Assembly (NCBI GenBank): GCA_020631735.1
Contig: CM036215.1
Span: forward strand, 13,666,346 to 13,730,345
Origin: Saccharum officinarum
Lineage: Eukaryota; Streptophyta; Magnoliopsida; Poales; Poaceae
Length of the DNA: 64,000 nucleotides
Reading direction: 5' to 3'
Shown: piece by piece, positions 54,742 through 64,000 of the stretch
How positions within the stretch are numbered: the first letter of the stretch is position 1
Layout: each line of letters begins with the position of its first letter
Translations under genes and position numbers: made by a program
Notes under the pieces: generated by a model
What the model was told of the DNA's origin: nothing
The model's database searches: none
What the model saw: only the letters and a program-made list of their open reading frames with translations

Positions 54742-57402
54742 ATGGCTGGACTCTCGAATCTATGCTTCGATCCCGGAATTGAGTTCGCCAAGCTGGTCTC
54801 TCAACGCTTCGGCCGCTTGGTGAGTCCCACCATCCCCTTCTCTGAGTCGGCTTTTCTTCTAGTTGTGAGCTTTGGTTGCTCTGTCGTTCGTCTCAATGAA
54901 GATTTGGTGGGTCTCATCCTTCAAGCATGCCTTGGTGGTATTGCTAAGGATTTCAACGTTTTTCATTTGTCAGGATGGATATTCAGCTTTTCTGTCTCTT
55001 GCAAAGACGTTGGAATCATGGTCTATAAGCTTAAGTGCTTCTCTTGCAAATATTTTGCTATCTTCTTCCACCTCTGGAGTGGTGGTGGCCCTAATTGGCG
55101 TAAAGAATATGATCTCTGGTGCATGGAGCAAGAGGCCGAATGGACCACTGTTGGTTCCAAATCCAAAAAAAGTTATGCAGAGGTTGTTCGCTCCTCTGGT
55201 GCTCGTCACCATGCTGTGCCAAAGAGATAGGCCTCCAAAAGATTAGTTTTTCTTCGTTTGAACTATCTTGAGAACTATCCCTGTAACTTCTCGGATGATA
55301 TCTTCTGCTGTCAGAACATTCCCCCCAAGGATCGTCCTGATTCAGGGTCTTTTCCCAACGGTATTTCAAATTCAAATTTGAACTTCAATTCTTCTCAAGG
55401 GAATAAATCCAGGCGTGTTCTTCATTGGATTCAAAAGCGTCCAGACCTTAACTCAGAGCAATCACCTGCGTCTAGCGCGTCAGGAGAAAAGCTGAATACG
55501 AATTCAAATCCCCTCCTTCCCAAACCGGTGACCCACATGGATGCAAGCCCGGCCCAGGTACATTAGCGTTGTTTCAAATGCTTGGGCCTAGGCCATCTAA
55601 GGAAGTTTTGTCCCAATTCAGTAAGATGCAGAGAGTGCTATAATTATGGTCACACGTCTAGGACTTGCCTTTCCAAGGCCCGCATTCATCGGCAATTTAG
55701 GTCGGTTTCCTACCCGAAAAACGAAGGGCCATCTCGCTCGTTGCCTATATACTCTCCCCTCGTCGCTTTTGCCTACACTGCTTCGCCCCATCCCAGTTCA
55801 CCAACAGTAGAAAACCCCACCTGCACCGCAGCTATGGCGAACTGGGCGGTTGATCCTCGCCCATTCGTGCCCAAGGGCTTCACGTTGGAAGAACCAATGC
55901 CACGCCCTCCTCTCCGCCAAGAGGTGTATGTGACTGGTTGTTACACGCTCTGCAACGAGGATCTAGCGATCGTTAGGCTTGAGCCGCATATCAGCAAGGA
56001 GGATTTTGGAAGCCTGGCCTCTGCTCTTCGGGTCTTCTTCCAGGAGACACATCAGGTTCGAGCTACTAAAATTCTACCGTGTCTGCTTGGTGAAGCTTTT
56101 GTCCATTTTGGAAGTGCGTTAGAGAGAGAGGTATCTAGGTCCTATTTTCACCTTTGGCAACTATTCTATGACCGTGGTCAAGCATGATGAAGCTAGCAAT
56201 GCTAGGGTTTTTGATTTGGACCGTGAAGCATGGGATGCTTGTTGCTTTTCCTGAAGATGTCAAGAGTGCTTCTATGATTACTAGAGATGTTTTAGGATTT
56301 GGTATCATGGTGGACTGGCATGAGATTGAGAACCTCGCTAGAGTTGTAGTTAAGGTGTATCTGAATGATAGTGCCATGCTATGTGCTGAAGAAGAAGAAG
56401 AAGAACATCACTGAACCACAAGATGAAGAAGCATTTGTTACTCAAGGCCCTCTTCACCCAGTACCTCCACAACCACCTCGCTGGTTTGGGCCTGAACCAC
56501 CTGCGGATTTAGAGGAGACAGCGGATGGATCCAATGTGGGATCTGATATGCATGTGGACGGTGCAGGGCCCAGTTGCTGGCAAGAGCAGTTGGCTCCTAG
56601 GGATGAGGTTTTTGCTGTTGATCGTCAGCTCATGAAGAATGTGACATGCACAGAGATGAATTAGGACAAGACAATTCAGGCAGAGTTTGTTCTGAATGCC
56701 CCAAACAACAGTCCTAATGCTTGCTCAATGAACATGGCTGCAATTCAGAATGCAGATCTGCCACCTGCTCCTAAGATCATATCAGTGATATATGGCCCCT
56801 AGCCTCCTAAAGATCCCTTCATCGCTGTGGTACCCTCCCTGCTTCGTGAGGTACTGAATTTCTTCACTACCAGTCCCTCCCATGTCTTTCTTAACTGTCT
56901 ATCTTCTTTGTATCTGAATCATGACACCATCATCCCTGATTATGTTAATGACCGACGTCTCCTTGTCCACTTGGCTTTTATCTTGTTCCCTCAGATTGGA
57001 GGACACTCTTTGGAGAAGATTACCTTGTAGTATCTGGATGAGGAAAATGAAGATGTTGACGTGGAGATCCTTGATGCTCCCCTCCTGTCTTTCAGACTCC
57101 AAGCAAGAAGAAGAAGACAGTGAAAGTGAAGGAACAGTTAGATGATGGGTTTCTGAGGCGTAGCAAGAGGATTTCAAACCTGTGCGGTGGTTTCAAGGAC
57201 GCTAAGAGCGCCAAGAAGGCCAAGCAGCCAACTGTTGATGATCCTGTTAAACCCATGCCCCTGGCCATCATCCCGCTATCCTAGGATGCTGCACCTCACC
57301 TCTCCAAAGAAATTCTAGAAGGTATAACAACAGGTTTCTTCCAGATTCAGCCTGAGGTTGTCTCTGCTGCCCTCCTGAATGAAGATAATCTAGATGATTA
57401 AG
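54742..57402 (+). pseudogene. LINE ORF1 (nucleic-acid-binding, zinc knuckles)
   Basis: The frame from ATG 54742 is interrupted by TAG at 55228-55230 and 55564-55566 but continues to 56187. It encodes an N-terminal domain of plant LINE ORF1 type and two CCHC knuckles (CFKCLGLGHLRKFC and CRECYNYGHTSRTC, 55570-55670). Beyond 56187 the frame shifts repeatedly; acidic and Pro-rich parts extend to about 57402. Confidence 0.75.
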
Positions 57403-57782
57403 ATCAAGAACTCAGGATCAGATGCATTGTGGGGTGTGCATCTCATAGCTTTTGTGGATTTACAATATCATCTTTTTAGCTTGTTGGTTTGCTCCTGTTC
57501 CTAGCCTGCGAGCTGGATGTTTTTGAATAAGAATGTGAATTGTAACAGCTGATGCATAGGCACTACCAGGAGCCTTTGGTTAAACAATGATGATGTTTTA
57601 GTTTATCCTATCAATCAAGCTATCAGTTTTTTGGTTTATATTTTACCTGAGTCACTGTTTATTATCCTCTCTTTGTTGTCTACCTCTTTTTTTGTTATCT
57701 GCTATAAGATATCTTTTGTCTGGCACTTGGATTGTCAGATATCTAATCTTGCTAATTTTTCTACTCATGGATAACAATAGAC

Positions 57783-58897
57783 ATGAAAATCATGTTCTGG
57801 AATGTAAGGGGCATCAACTCCTAGGAGAAATGGGATGCCATCAGGGACAAAATCTCAGAAAGTGCTTGCCACATTATCTGTTTACAAGAGAGTAAAAGAG
57901 AGGTTTTTACAGCTTTTACATCAAACGTTTTTGTCCTAGAAATATTGACAATTTTTCTTACTCTCCATCAATTGGTGCCTCTAGAGGTCTTTTTAACTGC
58001 CTGGAATAGCAGTATGTTTGATGGCTCTGTTGTCCATGTCAATTCTTATGATATTACTGTTAAAATGTTCTCTAGACTAGGCAGCAAGACTTTTCATGTC
58101 AGTAACATTTATGCCCCTCAAGTGCCCCTCAGAAACATGGTTTCATTACTTGGCTCAAGAATTTTGACACCACTGAGTTTGATGACTGGATCATTGGTGG
58201 GGATTTCAATTTGATCAAGCATCCTGACAATAGAAATAAGCCAGGTGGGGATTACTCAGAAATGTATATGTTCAATGAAGCTGTTTCAAATCTAGACTTA
58301 GTGGAAATTCCTTTCAGTGGTAGAGATTTTACTTGGAATAATATGCAAGATGACCCTCTACTGGTCAAATTGGACTGGGTCTTCACATCTTCTGCCTGGA
58401 CTCTATCCTACCCTGCCACTTTTGTACAACCTTTGTCAAGGCCCATATCTGATCATATTCCATATGTGGTGCATATTGGTAGTAGCATCCCTAAGTCAAA
58501 AAATTTCAGATTTGAGAATTATTGGGTTCATCATGTTGGCTTTCTAGATACTGTGGCATTGCACTGGAACAACTCCCCAGTTTATGCAAATGCAGCCATG
58601 AATCTGAATTCAAAACTGAAACATGTTAGAGCTAGGCTCAAGACCTGGAGTAAAGGGCTTTCCAATCTGAATAAGCTCATCTATAATAGTAACTGGGTTC
58701 TTTCTTTGATAGATGGCCTAGAGGAGCAAAGAACTCTCTCAAGACTTGAATCAACTTTCAGAAAACTTGTCAAAGTCCATCTAGCTTATCTAATGGAATC
58801 CAAAAGAGTATATTGGAAACAAAGAAACACCTTTAGATGTGTCAACTTAGGAGATGAAAATACATTTTTTCCATACCATGGCAACAATTGCACATAA
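57783..58897 (+). pseudogene. LINE ORF2 endonuclease domain
   Basis: From ATG 57783: MFWNVRGINS, then TAG 57822-57824, then CLQESK with the catalytic Glu, a shifted part, then GGDFNLIKHP and SDHIPYVVHI with the catalytic Asp/Asn and His of APE-type endonucleases. At least two frameshifts. Confidence 0.85.
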
Positions 58898-59018
58898 GAG
58901 AAACTTTATTGTTTCTCTTATAAATTATGATGGCACTATTGTTACCGATCATTAACAGAAGGCTAGTCTCCTTTGGACTGCCTTTAAGGAGAGACTTGGG
59001 AAAAGTGAATTCACAAAT

Positions 59019-60810
59019 TTGGCCTATAATCTTAGCTCTTTGCTAACTGCCCACAATTTGGAGCACCTTGATGCTGACTTCAGTGAGCAGGAAATTGAGG
59101 ATGTCATCAAAAGTATGCCCAATAATCATGCCTCAGGCCCTGATGGCTTCAATGGAACCTTCATAAAAAAATCATGGAACATTGTCAAAGGTGATTTTGT
59201 CAGATTATTTAATGATTTCAGTACTTCCAATACTAGCCTCAGAAGCATCAACTCTTCTATAATTGCCCTAATTCCAAAGAAGACCAATCCTAAAAAAGTT
59301 GATGATTTTAGGCCAATTTCCCTATTGAACTACAGTCTGAAATGCATTACTAAAATTTTGTCAACTAGACTACAATCAGTAATCCTGCAGCTGGTGCATA
59401 ATAATCAATATAATTTTATTAAGGGTAGAACCATACAAGACTGCCTTGCCTGGGCATTTCAATTCCTACATCTATGTCACAAATCCAAGAGGGAGATCAT
59501 TATTCTCAAACTAGATTTTGAAAAGGCATTTGATAAACTGGAACATCAGGTTATTATACAGGTTCTTAGAAGCAAAGGATTTTCAAAAAAAATGGATTGC
59601 ATGGGTTGACAATATCCTAAGTACTGCCAGCTCTTCAGTCTTGCTGAATGGTGTCCCTGGTAAATCTTTTAACTGCAAAAGGGGTGTAAGACAGGGGGAC
59701 CCGTTATCACCACTCCAATTTGTCCTAGCAGCTGACTTACTACAGTCAATCATCAATAGTGCCTGGCAGAATGGAGTTCTCAAGCACCCTCTTAGTGATG
59801 ATTTTGGGGGAGAATTCCCAATACTACAATATGCAGATGACACCCTCTTAATACTTTTAGGTGACACAAGAGTTTTGTTGAATTTAAAAGGGCTATTGAG
59901 GTCATTTTCTGACTCAACTGGGTTACATGTTAACTTTGAAAAATCTTTCTTGGTCCCTATAAACATCTCTGAAAGTAGAACCATTCATCTTGCTAGAACT
60001 TTTGGATGCAATATTGGATCCATGCCTTTCACTTACTTGGGTTTGCCACTGGGAACAACTAAACCTACCCTTCAGGAATTTGCACCCTTGCTGAATAAGA
60101 TTGAAAAGAGGCTATCTAGGGTAAGAAGGTATCTGTCATACAATGGAAGACCCATCTTGGTAAACTCAGTCTTCTCTGCCCTCCCTACTTTTTACATGTG
60201 TAGCCTGAAAATCCCCCCTCAGGTGATCAAACAAATTGATATATATAGAAAACACTGCCTATGGAGCAAGGGAGATATAAATAGAAGAGGCTCTTATTTG
60301 GTTGCTTGGGAAATAGCCTGTAAACCCAAAGATCAAGGTGGTTTGGGTATTATTGATATCAAAAGTCAGAATAATGCACTTCTTATGAAATTTCTTGACA
60401 AATTTTATAACAAAGCTGAGATACCCTGGGTGCACCTAACTTGGTCTAAGCTATATGCAAACACCCAAACCCCACCTCAAGCAAGAAGCCCTGTTGGCTC
60501 ATTTTGGTGGAAAGAGGTCATCAATCTCTTTGAGAATTATCAGTCCCTTACTGTCTGCAGGCCAGGCAAAGGTGATAGCATCCTATTCAGGTCTGGTAAG
60601 TGGACAAATCAGGACCTACCTCTGAAGGATCTTTTCCCACAGCTATACTCTTTTGCCAGGAAACAGAAATGCTCTGTCAGGTTTTTTATTGACCAAGAAG
60701 TCAATCGAGTGTTCACCTTGCCTTTATCTCAACAAGCCTCTAACCAACTAGATGAAGTAGAAAACTTGATAGATACTTTTGTGGGTGATTCAGATCAGAA
60801 AGATAGTTGA
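59019..60810 (+). pseudogene. LINE ORF2 reverse transcriptase
   Basis: [35 protein letters not shown] and KLDFEKAFD, then a frame change at about 59585, then RGVRQGDPLSPLQFVLAADLL and the catalytic QYADDTLL (near 59829-59850), followed by the thumb region. Reverse transcribes element RNA at the nicked target. Confidence 0.93.
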
Positions 60811-60860
60811 GCTATACATCGGGCTCATCAAAATTCAGCAATAGAAAAGCTTAGATTCGA

Positions 60861-61366
60861 ATGATAGTCCAATCTGAGGCTTCCCCACTTTTCAAATGGA
60901 TGTGGGCTTCTAGCAATCTGGGCAGTCGCAAATTCTTTTTTTGGCTGTTGATTAGAGACAGGTTAAATACTAGAAACCTGTTGAGGAGAAAGAATATGGT
61001 GCTAGAAGATTATAGCTGTGTTCTCTGCAATTCAGGGCAGGAAGAAACAAGTTTCCATCTTTTTTTGAGTGCACATTTAGCCAAGCCTGTTGGAATACAA
61101 TTCCCATTATTTGGAGCATGTCCCTACAACCTCTGGCTATGATAATAGAAGCAAGAACTTCATTTAGCAATAACATATTCAGAGAAATCCTCATTACAGC
61201 CTGCTGGATCATCTGGCTAACAAGAACTGCAGTCGTCTTCGACAATGGAAAGATTGACATCAATGCATGGAAGATGCATTTCAGAGAAGAGTTTGGCCTT
61301 GTTTGCACAAAGGCCAAACCAGCTACGCAGCTACAACTTAAACAGTGGAGAGATAGCTTTATGTGA
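60861..61366 (+). pseudogene. LINE ORF2 C-terminus (zf-RVT-like)
   Basis: KWMWASSNLGSRKFFFWLL, then CVLCNSGQEETSFHLFL, typical of the zinc-binding region after plant LINE RTs. A frame change near 61120 is followed by ITACWIIWLTRTAVVFDN and the ORF2 stop at 61364-61366. Confidence 0.85.
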
Positions 61367-61408
61367 CTTTCTTTTCTCTTTTTTTCTTGGGCATTGTTGC
61401 CTTGTAAT

Positions 61409-61458
61409 TGTTAAGTGTATATCAAGGCCCATCCTATAGGCCCATATAGCCCATGTGG

Positions 61459-61489
<31 letters not shown>

Positions 61490-61540
61490 ATATATATATA
61501 ATATATATATTATATATATATATATAATATATAATATATA

Positions 61541-61582
<42 letters not shown>

Positions 61583-61635
61583 ATGGCCATCTCCACTAAT
61601 TGAGATATCTTCTGTCATTTCTAAGGTTAGTAACA
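61409..61635 (+). repeat. 5' LTR of the third copia element, carrying microsatellites
   Basis: TGTTAAGTG...TTAGTAACA, 227 bp, followed directly by TGGTACCAAAGCC. It includes a CT array (61459-61487) and a TA/ATATAT array (61490-61583), so nearly half of the LTR is simple repeat. The start is inferred from the TGTTA/TAACA termini. Confidence 0.7.
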
Positions 61636-61648
61636 TGGTACCAAAGCC
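61636..61648 (+). other. Primer-binding site of the third copia element
   Basis: TGGTACCAAAGCC, 10 of 13 bases as in the Met-tRNA site, directly after the LTR. Confidence 0.75.
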
Positions 61649-62202
61649 ATGGATTAGGGCTGGGATTAGAGCTAATCAAATTTTTTAATCCCCCCACGAT
61701 CCAATCCCTATCAGGCCACCGTCGCGGTTGTCTCCCCCATCGCGGTCGTCTCCTGTCAGGCCGCCGTCGCGGTCGTCTTTCATCGTCGCGGTCTATCGCT
61801 CCACGCCGTCCGTGCGGCCCTACCTGCGCGCCCGTCCACCTGCGACGTTCGCGCCCGTGCGTGGGGCCCGTGAAGTCCCGTGGCCATTTGCCCGCGAAGT
61901 CTGCGCGGTCGCACGGTCGTCCGCCTCTTCAGCGCACTCGTCCGCGTCCCATTTGACGCGCCGTCTGCATGCATCACGTTGTCCGCTTCATCTCTATGGA
62001 ATCAACGTCCGGGCCTGCACATCTGCACGGCTCTTCCTTGGCCTGCCTGCTGCTACACATCATCCGATCTCCTCCGGATCGCACAGCAGAGGAAACAGAG
62101 GACTTCTGCTTCTGCAACGGTGGTAACTAATCCCTGCTTTAGTCTGCCTGTTGGTCCACTGTCAGTCTCCCTGTTGGTTAGCGGTCTGTATCCTTTCCAA
62201 CC
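61649..62202 (+). other. Leader of the third copia element
   Basis: GC-rich CGCGGTCGTC-type repeats at 61715-61800 and a longer CpG-rich stretch to 61960. The frames through it are not supported as genes. Confidence 0.5.
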
Positions 62203-62957
62203 ATGTCAACATCACAGATCAATGCCATTGTTATCAACATCACTTTAGATGGTCAGAACTATCCAGAGTGGGCTTTTTGTGTTGAGACTGCATTAAGGGG
62301 TGTTGGTTTTATTTTCATCTGACTGATGATCCGCCTGCTCGTAACCCTGATGGTAGTAATGTTGCTGCTATTAAAACCTGGGAAATCAATGATGGAAAAG
62401 TGATGGCAGCCATAGTCAATAGTGTTAAGCAAACTATGATCATGAGTCTTCGTAAGTTTAAAAGAGCGAAGCCCATGTGGTCTTATTTGAAGCAACGATA
62501 TGTTCAAGATAGTGGTGCTCTTCAACATACTCTTATGCAACAACTTCATGTCATTGAACAGAAAGATATGTCCATTGATGAGTACTACTCCGCTTTTGAT
62601 CGTTTGATGGGTTCTTTGATCTCCATGGTACCTCAATGCACAGCTACAGAGAATTGTACAACACTTACTTTCATTGAGCAGTTCCTTACATACAGATTTG
62701 TTATGAGAGTTCGGGCAGAATATGATTCCATTCACACTCGATTGCTTCACAATTCCTCTAATCTCACTATGGCACATGCCTTGGCTGATTTACTTGCAGA
62801 AGAAACACGTCTTCAGTCCCTGTCTGCTTCTTCTGTGTCTGTGCCTCATAGTGTGTTGGCAGCCTCACAGAGGTCTGGTGCACCAAAAGGCACCTCTTCA
62901 GAGCCTTGCAAGCATTGTGGCAGGACTGGTCATCCTCCAGAAAATTGTTTTGTCTAG
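62203..62957 (+). pseudogene. gag: Third copia gag
   Basis: ATG 62203 (STSQINAIVINITLDGQNYPEW), a one-base loss near 62317-62320, then the gag body (KTWEINDGKVMAAIVNSV, MWSYLKQRY, YYSAFDRLM) and a CCHC knuckle (CKHCGRTGHPPENC). TAG at 62955-62957 lies in frame with the following protease region. Confidence 0.88.
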
Positions 62958-64000
62958 CACCCACAGAAATTGGCTGAGTTTCGTGCCCGTCGTGCTGCCC
63001 GTGGTCATGGTACGGGCTCCACTTCTAGAGGTTTAGTCTCTATTGCTGCAGCCTCACCTGTCAGTGCTCCCTCGACGTCTTGGGTTCTTGATTCAGGCGC
63101 TCTTTTCCATGTGACATCTAAGTCCCACTTGGTTGCTTGCAAGTCAGTCACGGATGGTGCTTCTGTTCAGACTACCGATGGTACATCCTGTCACATCACT
63201 CACCAGGGTTTCTTTGCAATTCTCATTTTTCTATACCTGATGTTTCTCTTGTACCTCAGTTGAACATGAATCTTCTATCAGTAGGCCAAATTACTGATCA
63301 AAATTGCTTTGTTGGATTTGATGACTCATCTTCTTTCATTCAGGATCGTCGAAGCGGGATTGTGATTGGGACTGGCCATCGCCGTAAAGGTGCGCCTAGC
63401 CTCTACGTTTTGGACACCTTCGCCTTCCCTTCTTCAGTCACATCCACGTCTCGTGTGTCATCTGCACATCTTCATCCACCTCTTCCTTCACCAAGTGGCA
63501 TCACCATCTTGGTCATTTATGTGGGTCCTGTTTGTCAACATTAATAAATAAATGTTGTCTAGGTCATGCATCTGTCGAGTCTAGTTTCCATTGTAAAGGT
63601 TGCAAGCTTGGAAAGCAAATACAGCTTCCATATTCATCTAGTGTTTCACATTCTGCTAGGCCTTTTGATCTTATTCATTCAGATGTATGGGGTCCCGCAC
63701 CTTTTGCTACAAAGGGTGGTCATAAATATTATGTTATTTTCATTGATGATCATTCCCGTTATACTTGGATTTATTTCATGAAACATCGCTCTCAACTGTG
63801 CTCTATTTATCAATCTTTTGCGCGCATGGTTCACACTCAGTTCTCTACTCCTATCAGAGTTTTTCGCTCTGACTCTGGTGGTGAGTATTTATCTGATATT
63901 TTCCGCCGTTTTTTGACCTCTGAGGGCACCCTTGCTCAGCTCTCTTGTCCTGGCGCACATGCTCAAAATGGTGTTGATGAACGCAAACACCGCCATCTCA
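62958..64000 (+). pseudogene. pol: Third copia protease and integrase (runs off the window)
   Basis: Retropepsin WVLDSGALFHVTS (near 63090), frame change near 63210, LLSVGQITDQNC and GHRRKG, frame change near 63490, then [15 protein letters not shown] and an integrase core with [17 protein letters not shown] and QNGVDERKH. Resembles the minus-strand copia in intron 12 but is a different family with longer LTRs. Confidence 0.88.

Larger units (their letters stand above)
54742..61408 (+). mobile_element. L1-type LINE (non-LTR retrotransposon), decayed
   Basis: ORF1 with zinc knuckles, then ORF2 with endonuclease, reverse transcriptase and a zf-RVT-like C-terminus. Many stops and frameshifts indicate age. 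The 3' region is cut at 61408 by the LTR of the next copia element, so no poly(A) tail is visible; the 5' limit is uncertain and may be near 54640. Confidence 0.9.
61409..64000 (+). mobile_element. Third Ty1/copia element, 5' part only
   Basis: 5' LTR, primer site, gag, protease and the beginning of integrase; the rest lies beyond the window. It is inserted in the 3' region of the LINE. Frames are broken at several points. Confidence 0.88.

Overview
The window is nuclear DNA of a grass (Poaceae). The evidence is a Tekay-type chromovirus, a Sirevirus (SIRE/Maximus-type copia), Ac/Ds-like and other hAT elements, CACTA, MULE, Tourist- and Stowaway-like elements, a CCA-adding enzyme gene with 15 coding exons, and two copies of a gene for a grass-typical DUF6598 protein. 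An Andropogoneae grass (Saccharum/Sorghum/maize group) is my inference only. No tRNA, rRNA, CRISPR or prokaryotic operon was seen.

Layout. 1-10800: a Ty3/gypsy chromovirus on the + strand, missing most of its 5' LTR. It carries an extra ORF before gag whose N-terminus is a near-perfect copy of the histone H3 tail, and its integrase ends in a chromodomain. 10801-11316: purine-rich tandem repeats and the 3' end of a CACTA element into which the chromovirus probably inserted. 11317-12160: an interspersed repeat. 12379-23776: a complete tRNA nucleotidyltransferase (CCA-adding enzyme) gene, predicted 591 aa; intron 12 holds a 5.1-kb antisense copia element with a perfect 5-bp target duplication. 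24237-25346: a MULE-like element. 26147-42706 (minus): a DUF6598 pseudogene split by a hAT element that itself received a 13.5-kb Sirevirus. 42753-49560: a tandem second copy of the 3' half of the CCA gene plus the DUF6598 gene, with its own hAT, Ds-like and MITE insertions. 49700-54700: intergenic DNA with MITE-like repeats and microsatellites. 54742-61408: a decayed L1-type LINE. 61409-64000: the start of a third copia element that runs off the window.

How it fits together. The two host genes are convergent. A direct tandem duplication with breakpoints in CCA intron 10 and near the 5' end of the DUF6598 gene left copy 1 with a complete CCA gene and a 5'-truncated DUF6598 gene, and copy 2 with only the 3' CCA exons and a DUF6598 gene that keeps its upstream sequence. 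The copia, MULE, hAT and Sirevirus insertions in copy 1 are absent from copy 2, so they came later; copy 2 in turn serves as the empty site that fixes their boundaries.

The most notable system is the chromovirus. One element encodes an H3-tail mimic (K4 and K9 kept; K14, K18 and K23 replaced), a coiled-coil and acidic tail behind it, an internal TATA box just upstream, possible splice sites, and a chromodomain integrase. The second is the Sirevirus, whose env-like frame is interrupted only by TAG/TGA codons and is preceded by a promoter-like spacer carrying the same CpG-rich half-palindromes as its LTRs.
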